The notes under the pieces were generated by a model, which made no database searches, had not been told where the DNA came from, and worked only from the letters and a program-made list of their open reading frames with translations. Below, piece by piece: positions 30,633-43,646 of a stretch of DNA of 64,000 bases. The position numbers and the translations under genes were made by a program. This DNA is from Montifringilla adamsi (lineage: Eukaryota > Chordata > Aves > Passeriformes > Passeridae). Each line of letters starts with the position of its first letter. Position 1 is the stretch's first letter. The stretch is taken from the NCBI GenBank assembly GCA_017590115.1, contig JAGGNK010007115.1, forward strand, positions 1,285,796 through 1,349,795. The letters are read 5' to 3'.

Positions 30633-33600
30633 GAAAATAAGTTGCAGTTGGTTACACAGACACCGAAAATACAGAATCACAGATTGTTCTCTCAAAAGAT
30701 ATTTTTTATATATATAATATATACAAAATTGTAAACATTTTAAACTTATTTCCATACACAGTCCACTTTATACTACACTGCACAGAGGTTAGTGACAACT
30801 GCAACTCCTGGAAGCGTCTGCTCGGCCAGAGGTATTGGCAAAGAAACTGAACTCCCCAGCCCTCAGGTGGGAGCTGTTGGAGATTAAAACTCTGAAAGGA
30901 GCTGAGGTTTGAATGTGTATTGCAACAAAATCCAGGCAGCTGAACTGGGGCTTCAAGTTGAGGCAGTGAGGGCTGGGCTTGAGCCTCACTGAGGGGGAGA
31001 GGGGCTTGTGACACACAGGGGGGAAAAATGCAACTGAGAACGGGACCAGGGGGGACCAGAGGGAACCAGAGCCACCTGCTTGGGGACAGCACGGGCTGGG
31101 AGGGGTCTGCGACACACAGCAGTGTCTATTGAGGGAAATACTGCATGGGAGAGTGATGGCATTTCCCAGGGAACAGAGAGGGCAGCCCTGTGCCTTGGGC
31201 TGGCACGGGGAGGGAAGGAACAGGACAGCCCTGCGAGGGACTGATGGGCAGGAGAACAGCAGTGTCACTCGTTGTGGCATGAACTGATGGGAATCCCATC
31301 CCAGCGTCCAGGCACAAGAGCGTGAGATCCCAAATGTCCCGTAAAGGGAGGGGTTTGCTCTCAGGGTCTGCTCCAGCCCCTGACACAGCAGCTAATGCAG
31401 GGGGAGAATGTTTTTTACTGAACGTTGCTTAAGCAAAGCTTCCACCTTTGCTAGGAACAGCTTGAAATGTTGGCAAAAATTCCAAATCTTTAAAGATGCT
31501 TGAAGTGCATGATGTGGTTACCTCAGTGCTGAGAACAGTGGTGGTGTGACAGAGCCTCCTGGAGCAAGAGGACGGGTGGGGCAGAATGCTGGAATTCTAC
31601 TCTTTACACCCAAATTTAGTGCTAACACTGTGCAGAAGCTTTTGGGCTGGGCTGAGCAGAGCTGAGCCCTCTGTGAGCTCGAGGTGCTGCTGACCTGTGG
31701 GGAGAACAGAGGGCTACAAACAGCTTGTGAGGATGGCAGAGCCCTGGCACGCTCAGGACAGTCCTGGCATGCTTTTGGGACAATTCTGGCACAGCCCTGG
31801 CATCCTCTAGGATGTGGCCTGGGTGGTTACAAGGGGGTGAGTGCTGCTGTAGCACAGCTGGGAGAAAAAGAAGAGAAAAGAGGAAAATTGATGTTCCAAA
31901 TCCCTGAACCCCCAGCAGCCTGGGGTTACTGCAGCCATGGCTCTGCTTCTCCAGCCATGTCCCCCTTGGGGTGTGCTTGGTGACAGCCCCCCCTGCACAC
32001 CCTGCTCTGCCTGAGGGGCACACCGAGGGGTACCAGTGACACCCGACACCGTGGGGACACTGGGGGGCTCCCAGAGGGTGTGGGGCAGGATTCCAGCGCG
32101 GGTGTCACCCCGTGAGGCCGGGGAGCTGCAGCAGCACAGCCCCAGCTGGGGCTGTGCGAGGCAGGCTGGGGTGGGTGAAGCCTCTCACCACAGGCAGTTT
32201 GGGCTTGTCCCGTCCAGCCTGGTGACACGGCCTTGGCACGGCCACATGGGACACGAGCCCGGTGCCATTCCCTGGAAAATCGCTCCAGCTGTGGCTCCAG
32301 CCTGTCCCAGTGCCACCCCAGCAGGTGCCACCCCTGCACTGCCTGGCACGGGCACTTTGGGTGCAGAGGATCCGCGCTCGCCTCCCTCCAGGTGCTGCTG
32401 AGCGATGAGGCCGGACAGCTTAATCATTCCCAGCTCTGCTTTAATCACGGAGCATCTCCTGTGCTGCCAGGGAGCCCCTCGGGCACCCAGCCCTTCCTCC
32501 TGCTCCCTGCCCAGCACAGCAGCCTCCTGCAAGGAAAAGGAAACCCTGGGAAGCACCAGGAGCTGCGCTGGTGTCGTCCCTGTGTCCCTGCTGCTGCCCC
32601 AGAGGTCAGAGCGTGGTGGGATGTGCGTGTGGGGGCAAAGAAAGGCAATGCAGGCCTCGGGGGGGACATTCAGAGCGTGTAATATTCAGCAGGGGGCACA
32701 CGGGGCAGGACGTGTCCCGCAGGCAGACACAGCTTTAGCTCTTTACGGTTACACGGAAACTCTGGAACAGTTATATTATAGTTAGAAAAAATACACTGTA
32801 CCCAACGAACATTATCTCACGTACAATCAATTTAAACATTTAAATTGATTATAATTTCGCTAAAATATTAACACAAGTACTGTTTGTGCTGCTAAAGTTT
32901 CAGTGTTCCCTCTAAGGAAAATATTGCTACAGTTCTACCGTACCCTGTATTAAAATCCTCGGGGTTTTTTTTTTTTTTTTTTTTTTTTCTTTCCCAGCAA
33001 AACTGACTCCACAAAACCACCAAGATCCCGGAATCCCTTGAGGCTGATCCTGCACTGGGTCAGGCACCTGTGAGGGGCTGGGCACAGCCAGGAGCTGGAG
33101 CCAAGGCAAGGAACGCGCTTCGCCACCGGCAGTGACCTCGGGATGATTGGCTGCTTAATTAGTGCATTTCTCTGCTGCTCGGTTAATTAGCACACTGATC
33201 TGCAGCAGGATGAGCTGTGGCGAGGGCGACCAGGACCTGTGACAGGGAGGGGACAGGTGGTGGCTATTGCTCCTCACGAGGTCACAAGGCAGAGGTGGCT
33301 TGGCCAGCACGAGCCCGGAGCGCCGGGAGCCTCCAGGGACGGAGCTGCCACCCACGGGCTGGGAATTCAAGTTTCAGCTGCTCTGCTCAGCCCTTAGTGA
33401 CACCCTTAGTGACACAGCCTGGACCAGCTGCCACACGGGCAGGGAGGGCTGGCAGGCTGACAAGGACCTGCTGGGTTTTACACATTCTGTCCTTTCCTTT
33501 GTTCTGTGCAGCTGAACCCCAACCTGAGCCTCCTTCCCGGATGCTTTTCACTGACTCTTCCCACACCACCTCCCTACACTCCAATGGCCTGTGAACCTTT

Positions 33601-34559
33601 CCAGCTCCCTGCCTGAATCCCTCCTTTCTGGAGGCTGCAGGGTGACACACGTGTCCCCACCCGGGGTTCTGCTGCAGCTGACAGATGGTGGCTGCTCCCA
33701 GAATAAAAATACAAGTCCAGTATTGCTCCTAATGGCCTTGGATGTGGAGTCTGAGCCCCTCACCTCGGTCCTCACCTCTCCAGGGTGAGGACGTGTCAGC
33801 GCTGCCAACCAAGAATTCCTTAGGAATTTACACATTTCCCAATCCCCACGAGGAAACAGAACCACAAAGTGACACATCCCCACTGATCACAGGCTATTCC
33901 CAGTCAGCAACCAGCTCCTGCTGGTTTCCATTTCAAACAGCAACTTTTTAAATCCTCAACCAGAACCTGCTGAAGCGTAGAAGCACTCTGGATATTGATC
34001 CCAACCCCGGCCTGCTGTGCCCCCTGAGCCTCTAAACCAAGTTTGGAAACACCTGTTTGGATATTTGTTTTGTACAGCAAGTATATACAAAGGAAAACAA
34101 CACAGACCCCACTGCTTTCCCTGTGAATTTGGCACTTTCCTTGGAACCTGCCTGGAAGCTCCACAGCGGGAGCAGCCAGGGCCAGCTCCCCCCACTGCCC
34201 ACCCACCCTCGATGGATTCTGTGTTAGCTCTGGAAGAACGAGATAAGAACTCCTCAGCTGCTGTTTGCTAGGAGGAAAAGGTGTCCTGGGCTTTCCCAGC
34301 AGAGCTCGGAGGGGCCATCTCCTCCTCCTCCTCCTCCTCCTCCTCACCTGTAGGTGATGCGCTACCAACCTTCCTTCCTGCTGGCTTAGAGGGAACACTG
34401 CTTTTAGAAACCCTGGGACAGGTAAGACAAGAACCAATACCACTGTACAGAATTCACTGCACAACGAGCTAATAAAGGGACCCGGCACTGACTGGCCACG
34501 GCAAGGAAACGGGGCTGGAGACATCGGGGACCGGGCGGGGGTGGCACCGCCGCAGCCCC
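30633..34559 (-). other. SYNGR3: probable SYNGR3 3' untranslated region
   Basis: No exon is recognised between the SYNGR3 stop codon and the poly(A) signal at 30627. Two AT-rich blocks, 30640-30790 and 32735-32990, stand out from GC-rich surroundings and look like 3'UTR ends. A run of 24 T lies at 32965-32988 and a TCC repeat at 34320-34344. Whether one 3.9-kb UTR covers all of this is uncertain; a shorter form ending near 32.7 kb would lack a canonical AATAAA. Confidence 0.45.
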
Positions 34560-34772
34560 TCAGTACGCTGGCACTTGGTAACCTTTGGGGTTGGGCTCTA
34601 AGGTCTCGGTGAACGGGGGGCTCTGGTAGGTCTCCGTGCTCTCCACGCCGCTGCTGCCGCCGGGGTAGCCGGGGTAGGAGGCGCTGGGGTCGGTGCCGAA
34701 CTGCTCGGTGGCGAACAGGGACATGTCCGTGCCCAGGCGGTACCGCTGCAGCGCCCGCAGCGCCAGCACCAC
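34560..34772 (-). CDS. SYNGR3: SYNGR3 exon 4 (terminal)
   Basis: Encodes [20 protein letters not shown] and the tyrosine/proline-rich C tail to KGYQVPAY, with TGA at 34562-34560. Acceptor GTCCGCAG. Confidence 0.95.
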   Translation of the reverse strand: MVLALRALQRYRLGTDMSLFATEQFGTDPSASYPGYPGGSSGVESTETYQSPPFTETLEPNPKGYQVPAY

Positions 34773-37700
34773 CTGCGGACAGCGAGCCGCGGACAGCGAC
34801 AGCGTCACACCGGGCAGGGCTGCGACCCCACGGCTCCCCGGAGCCCCCCTGGACCCCCCAATCCCCCCAGGACCCCGTGTCGTCCCAGGGTCCCCCAATC
34901 CCCCAGGACCCCGTGTCCCTCCAGCATCCTGTGTCTCACCAGCATCACACATTCCCCATGTCCTCCAAAGACCACCCCAAACCATCCCTGAGCCCACAGG
35001 CTCTGCTCCAGCCACTGCACGGGCATTCCCCTAAAAATGGGATTGGGATTGGGATTGGGGCACCCCAAACCATCCCTGAGCCCACAGGACCTCGAATCCC
35101 CCCAGGACCCCGTGTCCTCCAAGGACCCCCAAAACCCCCAGGACCCCATGTCCCCCCAGCTTCTTGTGTGTCACCAGCTTCACACATTTCCCCATTACCC
35201 CACGTCCTCCCAGGGTCCCCCAAACCCCCAGAACCTTGAATTCCCTCAGGACCCCGTGTCCTCCCAGGGTCCCCCAATCCCCCGTGTTCCCCCAGCAACC
35301 TGTGTCTCACCAGCATCACACATTCCCCCATCACCCCATGTCCTCCCAGGGTCCCCCAAACCCCCAGGACCTCAAATCCCACTAGGACCCCATGTCCTCC
35401 AAGGATCCCCCAAACCCCCAGGACCCCAAATCCCCTCCGGAGCCCACATCCCCCCCGCTCCCCACATCCCCCATTCCCTGCAAAGCACCGAGCCCATGCA
35501 GCACCCCACAGGCTGTACCCAAGCCAGCCCCAAACCCCACTGGAACACTCCAGAGGCCATTTCTGAGGGGCAGGGTGACCCCCAGAGCTCTGCCTGGGCT
35601 GGGGGGCCCTGGCCGTGCACATCTGGCACTGCTGGCCCAAATAAACACATCTGCTGTGGGGAGGGGGAGCTGCCGAGAGGCAGCCCAGGAAAATAGGTCA
35701 GTTCTGCCGAGACTCCTTCACCCCCTCGCAGGTTGCTGGAATTGAGGCTGCAAACGGTGGGAAATGGGGGCCCCGCTCGCTCTCCTTCCAGGAGGCTTCA
35801 TTAACAATTCAATTAGTTTGTAAATGATGTTCTGAGGAGGCTAAAAAATGCCTGTAGAGGCCAGGAATGGCTTCCCAACCATCGCGGCCATCCTTTGGGA
35901 TGGGACAGGGTGACAGCAGTGTCCCCACGGCCCTCCTGGGCTGGCAGCAGATGCTGATGGGATGGGGAACATCCCCCCCACTGCCCTGCCCCGTGGCAGG
36001 GATGGGGAAGAGCTGGGATTAAAGGAGATTTATCGGGATAATCATAAAGCAGGGAGCAGTTAAACTGGGGGAGAACTGGGGCGAGGCTGGAACGCTGCTG
36101 GAAAGCCTGGCACTGCCTCTTGCCCCAGTTCTCTGGAGGCAATATGGAATTGGGGCACATCCCGGGGCTCTGTGCCCAGGGGGAGCTGGAGGTCACCCAG
36201 AGCCACCCCTGCCTCTCCACACACAGCTCTGGGGTGGGAACCCCCGGGTGGCAGAGCCTCCAGCCCACCTGGGGTCCAGGAGAGCCCCAGGGCTTCACAC
36301 AGCCCTGGCTGCAGTCCCTGTGCCCAGGTGGAGCCAGAAATGGGATCAAGGGGCGTTTCTAAGCCCCTTCTCCAGGTGCACAGCAGAGGGGCCAGTCTGG
36401 CATGTCCCAGGAGCAGCTGGTGAGCCCGAGAGCTCCCCAAGTCCCCCAGCACCCCAAGAAGCTGCTCAGCACAGGGATCTGCTCCTGGGGACTCTCTGCC
36501 TCCAAGGAGGATCTGAAATCAGGGCAGCTCGTGGCACGTTTTCAACGGGAACAAACCCTCCCAGCCTCGGGAGAAAGGGAAGCCTGGAACTCCCCAGGCA
36601 GAGACTGAGCTGAGGCTTCCCTGCTGAGAAACCACCAGCTCCTCGCCACCCAGCAGCATTCACGTCTGCCAAGCCAGCCTGCCCAGCAGCTCGGGGCAGG
36701 TTTCATTTCTGGCTGCCTCACCCAGATGATGATGGAGAAGAAGGAGAAGGTGATGGCTGCCCGCGCCGCGTCGGCGCCCTGCGAGAAGCCCCGGGTCAGC
36801 GTCGTCCTCTGCCACTGGTTTGCCAGGAAGCAGAAGGCCACAAACCACAGGAAGGCCAGGAAACCTGCAGGGGAACACGGAATCTGAAGTGCAGGGAGCC
36901 CTCAGAACTTTGGGGCTGTAAGCCAAAGCTTAGCATTAAACCCAAGATTTGATCTCGAGATCTTGGAAAAGGCTCCCACACTTAGGAGCTGGAAGTGAGA
37001 ATGTGGATTTATGGCTTAAAGCAGAGACGTGTTAAGCTAAGTAGAAGAAAGTTTAGGGTTTTAAAGTGTGGTACTGTAAGTCTGTGTGTCATAACTTGAT
37101 TGGCTAAGAAAGCTGATGCTGTAGCGTGAGTCTATAAAACAAAATATTTAAGGATTGTGTCAAAAGCATAAATATCCTTGTTGGTAGTGTTTTATTGGTT
37201 AATAAATCCTTAGAAGGTCTTGTAACTAGAGGTCTTGTGACCTTCTGAGCCATGCATTGAAGATGTGAGCTGAACTCACCCTTCCTGTCTATGCAGAAGA
37301 TAAGAAAAATAAATAAAATAATCTAAAACAACTCGGAGGTCCCGTCTCAAATTCATTCAAAATTGCCAAAGGAACAGAGCTGGTCAGTGCTGCCCCTGCC
37401 CAGCACCTCTCCCTTCCTGCTGCACAATCCACCAAGGCTTCCAACAGGAACAGGAATTTTGGGAGCCTGGCCCAAAAGGAGCTTTTTGAACACAAAACCA
37501 GAGATGAAAGGAAGGTGTGGGGATATCTCAGCATGTTCCCTGCCTGAAATTCAGTTCAGCCACGCCTCAGCCTGACCTCAACGAGCCCCAGGGACAGCAC
37601 ATCCTCCCTGGACCTGGTGGAGAGGGGCTTTTCACAAGGGCACTGAGCAACAGGACAAGGGGAAATGCCTCAGGCTGAACGAGGGTGGATTTCTATTGGA

Positions 37701-40700
37701 CATGGAGGGGAAATTCTTCCCTGTGAGTGTGGGGAGGCTCAGAGCAGCTGGGGCTGCCCCTGGATCCCTGGGAGGGTGCCAGGCCAGGCTGGGACAGTGG
37801 GAGGTGTCCCTGGCATGGCAGGGGTGGGATGGGATGGATTTTAATGCCCCTCCCAACCCAAACCAAATTCTGTAATTCCGTGACTCCACGACACGTGAGA
37901 GCTCTGCTCATCCCTGCAGAGAATCCCCCCGGGCCTGTGGAACTGAGCAGAAACACTCTGGTGATTATTTAATTATTCCTGCCTGGAAGCAAAGCTGGCT
38001 GAGCGAGATAGGGCTGCAGCTGCTCTAATTCCATCCCCAGCCACCAGCACTGCCCAGTGCCAAGCAGCTCAGGGCACAGCCAAGGAAAAGCCAGGAGCAC
38101 ACAGGGCCAGCAGTAGGGGTGTTTTCCAGCTCTGGGAAGAGGAGCTGCACCACCTGGACCCTCCCATGGTGCTGCTTTCAGGGTCTCCATCACTCCTGAT
38201 GTCTGGGATTCTGGGTGTCAGTGCACACGTGGACGTTGGGAATGCTGAGCAAGGACCATCAGCACATCAGGAGAGCAGCCAGGCTGCCAGTCCCTGTCTG
38301 ACTGCAGGGACAGCAGAACCTCCCTTTATTCCCTTTCATCCCCATTTATCTTGCCAGTTTTTTCTAAACAGGATATAAAATGGAGCATCCACACCGAGTG
38401 CTGGAGGTGCAGGGCTCAAGGCCTTTATTTCAGAATTTTCTCCTGTCTTTAATTCAGAATTTGCTCCTGATTGCAGTTTAAGACACATTCCTTGTCTCCT
38501 CCTGCACGGCTGGGCCTGGGAATTCCCAAGCAGCAGGCCTGGCCGTGGAAGGAATCCTTCCTTCTCATGAAGGATCAGCCAGGTTTCCCTTTCCAAATGA
38601 CACACACTTCACCAAACACAGCCAATCCTGTCACCAAACCCACCCAGATCTCTGCATAAGCATTTTCACTTCCCTTCAGGACAGTGACTTGTTGCCAGCA
38701 TTAAAGGGCAGAGATTTACTGGGATTTACTCCTCAAAGGTCACCCTTTAACTCAGGGACATTTTCTGCTCCCTGCTTTGCCAGGGGGCTTTCCCAGCAGC
38801 TCTTCCCTGGAATGGGAAGCAGCTCCAACGCCCACGTCTGGACCCGAGCCATTGCTCAGAGTCACACTGGGGGACTTTGGAAGCTAAAAACCCAGAGGTG
38901 AAACAAGAGCAGCTCCCAAAGATTCATTCACACTGTGGGAGCAGCAGGATGGCACAGGGACAAGGCTGGGGACAGAGGGATGGCACAAGAGACATGGGGC
39001 TGGCACTGGTTAGCCTCAGGGACAAGGCTGGGGACACGGGGCTGGCACAAGAGACATGGGGCTGGCAGAGGGACAAAGGGCTGGCACAAGGGACATGGGG
39101 CTGGCACTGGTTAGGCTCAGGGACAAGGCTAGGGACACAGGGATGGCACAAGGGACACGGGGCTGGCACAAGGGACACGGGGCTGGCACAAGGGACACAG
39201 GGATGGCACTGGTTAGGCTCAGGGACAAGGCTGGGGACACAGGGCTGGCACAAGGGACATGGGGCTGGCACAAGGGACACAGGGTTGGGGACACGGAGCT
39301 GGCACAAGGAACTGGCACTGGTTTGTGGAGGGGAAGTTGTTCCTGCTTGTGACACTGGAGCCAGCACAGCTCATCCTCCCCGGCAGACACTGCCACCGAC
39401 CCCCTGCCCACTCTGTCCCCAGTGCCCCCCCAGCCCCGCTGGCACCGCGGGCTGCCAGGAGTTAAAATGACATCACGCAGAGCCCGGAGGCAGCACGGCT
39501 GCGCTGGGTACTGCAGCTGCCAAAGCCCTCTGCAGCAGCGACCTTCCCCATCCTGCAGCCAGCAGCACCTGCAGCACCAGGCAGCGCCGGGCAGCACGGC
39601 TGCCCTGGGAGTGCTGTGCCCCAGGGAGAAACCTGGGCAGCTCTGGGCAGCCTCTGCTGCCTTAGGGAGTGCTGTGCCCCAGGGAGAAACCTGGGCAGCT
39701 CTGGGCAGTTCTGGGCAGCGTCTGCTGCCTACAGAACTGCTGTGCCCCAGGGAGAAACCTGGGCAGCTCTGGGCAGCTGTGGGCAGCCTCTGCTGCCTCC
39801 AGGATCTCTGTGCTCCAGGGAGAAACCTGGGCAGCTCTGGGCAGCTCTGGGCAGCCTCTGCTGCCTCCAGGATCTCTGTGCTCCAGGGAGAAACCTGGGC
39901 AGCTCTGGGCAGCTCTGGGCAGCCTCTGCTGCCTCCAGGATCTCTGTGCTCCAGGGAGAAACCTGGGCAGCTGTGGGCAGTCTCTGCTGCCCTCAGGATC
40001 CCTGTGCTGCAGGGAGAAGCCTCTCCCCTCCAGAGCAGCTCTGGGCAGCAGCAGCATTGCCCCAGTGCCACGGGCACGGCAGGTGGCACTGCCAGGGCAG
40101 GAGAAGGGGTCGGGCACGGCAGCACCCCCAGAAGAGCAGCCAGCTGCGGGGTGATGCTTGCAGGGGTGACAGGAGTTTAAAACGCCCCGGAGGGCTGAGC
40201 TGGCACTGATGGGTGAGGCTGCATGTGCCAGCCCCAGCGCCGGCTGCAGCAGCAGCTCCTGCAGCACTGGGGAAGGAGAGCCGGGAACAGCGCGGGAGAT
40301 CAGGATCGTTTGGGGGCTGCAGACAACGGAGTGCCAGCCCTCGGGAGGATGTGTCACCTCCCTGATCACAGCTGGTCTCACCTGTCCATGGGAACAGCCG
40401 CAGGAGCAGCTGGAAGAGAGGGCTGTAAGTGCTGCTTTCAGTGCAGCCCTGAAGCCCCAGCTGTGCCCCAGGGTCAGCACCCAGTGACTGCCCAGATCAT
40501 TTCAGCAAGTTCTTCCCCGTGAGGGTGGAACAGGGTGCCCAGAGGAGCTGGGGCTGCCCCTGGATCCCTGGAAGAGTTTAACTGGGTCTGGAGCATCCTG
40601 GTCTAGTGGAAGGTGGAACTGAATGGGCTTCAACGTCCCTTCCAAAAAACCGTTCCAGGATCCCATGGTTCTGTCATTTCTCCTCTCAGAGGATCCACCA

Positions 40701-43608
40701 CGGGGACAAAGGAGAAAGGAGGCAGGGTTTGGGAGCAGTGCCAGCTCCCCGGTGGCTGGCAGGGAGCAGAGGCTGCCAGGAGGGCAGGAGGAGCCCAGCC
40801 TGGCTCCGTGACACGCAGCAGCAGCCACAGGGTGGATGTGGTGTCCCCCTCCCGCTGGAATCCAAGGATTTCAGGCACCAAGCCCCACGGAAGGGGCTGT
40901 AAATTTTATCTAACAAGGGCCGGATGCTCCAGCACCATGGAAATGAGCTTTGCAGCGAGGAGAGAACAGCCTGAAGAACAGGCAAGGCAGGGAGGGGATG
41001 ATGGATGTCTTCACGTGGGACAGAGAGCCATCAGCAAGGCTCGTGCTGGGTAAATCAGGCTGTGAACAGAGCCTGGGAGTGCAGGGCAGCAGCTGCCAGG
41101 GCAGGGCAGAGCTCGTTCCCCCCCAGCCCGGAGCACCCTGCCTGCTCTGCCCGCAGGGATGAGCTCAGCTCCAGGGCACAGCAGCTCCCAGGGCAGTGCC
41201 AGCTGCACAGAGCTGCTCCTGCTGTGCCCCAAAACCCTGCACGAAGTGAAGCCAGAGCCGAGGCAGCTGCTGGAACCACCTTGGCTTTCTGTGAGCCAGA
41301 GCAGGCGGTGTGGGCAGGTAAAACCCCGGGGGGGGCTCTGAGATGTGACCACCAAGCCTCACCCCTGCGGGTGGCCTCAGTGAACACCTCCAGCTGCAGA
41401 GAGAGGACACCCCACTGTCCCCAGCCTCCCTCGGTGCCCCTGAGCCATGGCTGCATGGCACAACTGCCCTGCCACCCCACTGTCCCCAGCCGAGGCACAC
41501 GAGCGGTGTCAGGCCACGGGAGGAGCGGGGAAGGCTCCGGAGAGGAGGAGCAGAGCCCAGCAATGAGCCCAGGGAGGAAGGGAAGGGAAGGGAAGGGAAG
41601 GCGGGGAAGGGTCCGGGGAGGAGGAGCAGAGCCCAGCAATGAGCCCAGAAGGGAAGGGAAGGGAAGGGAAGGGAAGGGAAGGGCGAGACAGGGCAGAGAG
41701 AGCAGGGCAGAGCAGAGCCAAGCAGAGCAGGGTACCTGAGAAGCCCAGGTCCAGCAGCACGGCCCGTTTGCGGTCCTTGACGCTGCTGATCTGCTGGAAG
41801 TACAGGTCCACCACGAAGAAGAAGATGCAGCCGAAGAAGGCGATGAGGCCCACGGCGATGCCGTAGCTGCAGGCACTCTCATTCTCGTTGAAGATGCAGA
41901 GCAGCTCGGGGTCGTGGCTGTCCTTGTTCACGTAGCACTCGTTGACGATGGAGCCGAACACCACGATGGAGAAGATCTGCAGGGGCGAGCAGAGAACACA
42001 GCTCGCTGCTGGTGGCACTGAACTCTGCTTCCCAGCAATCCCCTCCTCTGCTCCATGGCAGCTGTTTGTCACACACATCCTGCCTCTCCCATGGTTGGTG
42101 GCTCCAGACTGCACCTGGGTGTTCCTGCTCTGGAGCTGGAACCTCCTCCTGCTGTGCAGAGCCGTGTAAGGACCTGCTTCTCCAGACACGCCGGGGAGGG
42201 GAAAATACCCACATGGGGCAGGTCCCTGCAGAGCTGGGCTGCTCTCTGCTGCCAGGCTGGGCCCCACAAAGCCCCTGGAGTCCCCAGAGACAGGGGACAA
42301 CGGAGCAGCTGAGCCAGGGAAGGGCTGGCTGGCTGCTGGAGGGGACAGGGGACATGTGTGGGGAGGTGGCACAGGGGCACAGGCTGCCCTGGGAGCAGCA
42401 GGGTGATTTTATAGCAGGGGCTGAAAGGTGCAGCTCCTGAATGCATTACCAGTGACTTGCTTGGGGCCAGGAGGGACAGAAGGACAGGGGCTGCTGGGGC
42501 TGCCCAGGTGGCCACGCTGGCACCGCAGGTGTCACATCCCTGTCACATCCCTATCACACCCCTGTCACATCTCTATCACACCCCTGTCACATCCCTGTCA
42601 CTCCCCTGTCACATCTGGGGAAGGAGCCAATGGCAGCAGCTGCCCCAGGTGACACCATCCCCCTGCACGCCCCAGGAAGTCCCTTATCCCCAAAGGCAGG
42701 AAGGGAGGCTGCAGGAGCAGCACAACCTGCTCTGGATCCCTCCCTGGATCCCATCCTGGATCCCTTCCTAGATCCCACTCTGGATCCTGCTCTGGATCCC
42801 TCCCTGTATCCCACCCTGGATCCCTCCCTGGATCCCTCCCTGGATCCTGCCCTGGATCCTGCCCTGGATCTCGCTCTGGATCCCTCCCTGGATCCTGCTC
42901 TGGGTCCCCGGGCAGGGGCTGTGAGCAGGAGGGCAGTGGCACTGCAGGCACACCTCCCTCACACCGGGAGCCTCTGATCCCATCCCTGCCATTCCTGCCG
43001 TCCCTGCCAGCCCTGCCATCCCTGGCATCCCTGCCAGCCCTGCCAGCCCTGCCATCCCTGCCAACCCTGCCATTCCTGCCAGCCCTGCCATCCCTGCCAG
43101 CCCTGCTGGCTCCCGGGCACAGCTGGAGCCAGGCGTGCAGGGCAGGGATAAGAGGCTCCTCCAGCTCTCCCGGGAACTGCTGGGAATGGGAACAGGGAAC
43201 AACTGGCTCCCCCTGCACCTGCAGGGACAGCACGATGAGTCAGGGACTGGTGACACAGAGGTAGCACTGGATGAAGCCCAGCTGGTGGCTCTCACAGTCA
43301 CCTGTGTCACCACTGTCACCTCCTGCAGCTGCCAGGGAAGCCGTGTCACAGAGCAGGGGAAATGGAGCAGAACCACAGCGGGCAAACCACCCCCAAGGTC
43401 CAACCACTCTCCAACACAACACTGGGACAGACCTGCTCCTCTTCCTCCTCTGGGGGTTCAGCCACGGCCTGGGGCCCTGTCCCACAGCCACCCCTGGCTC
43501 AGGGCAGCCCTGAGCACCAGCCACGAGCTCAGGGGCCACCAAGTCACCCTGTGGCACCGGCACCCTGTTCATTGCTGGTGCTGTGCTTGGGGAGATTGGG
43601 ATGGACAG

Positions 43609-43646
<38 letters not shown>

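Noticed and set aside
34805..35696. Pro/Gly-rich collagen-like frames in SYNGR3 intron 3
   Set aside because: Irregular C-rich minisatellite; no Gly-X-Y register and no splice continuity.
39016..40125. 369-codon open frame on the lower strand
   Set aside because: It reads through the 20-bp and 68-bp minisatellites of SYNGR3 intron 2; the protein is the repeat translated, with no domain.
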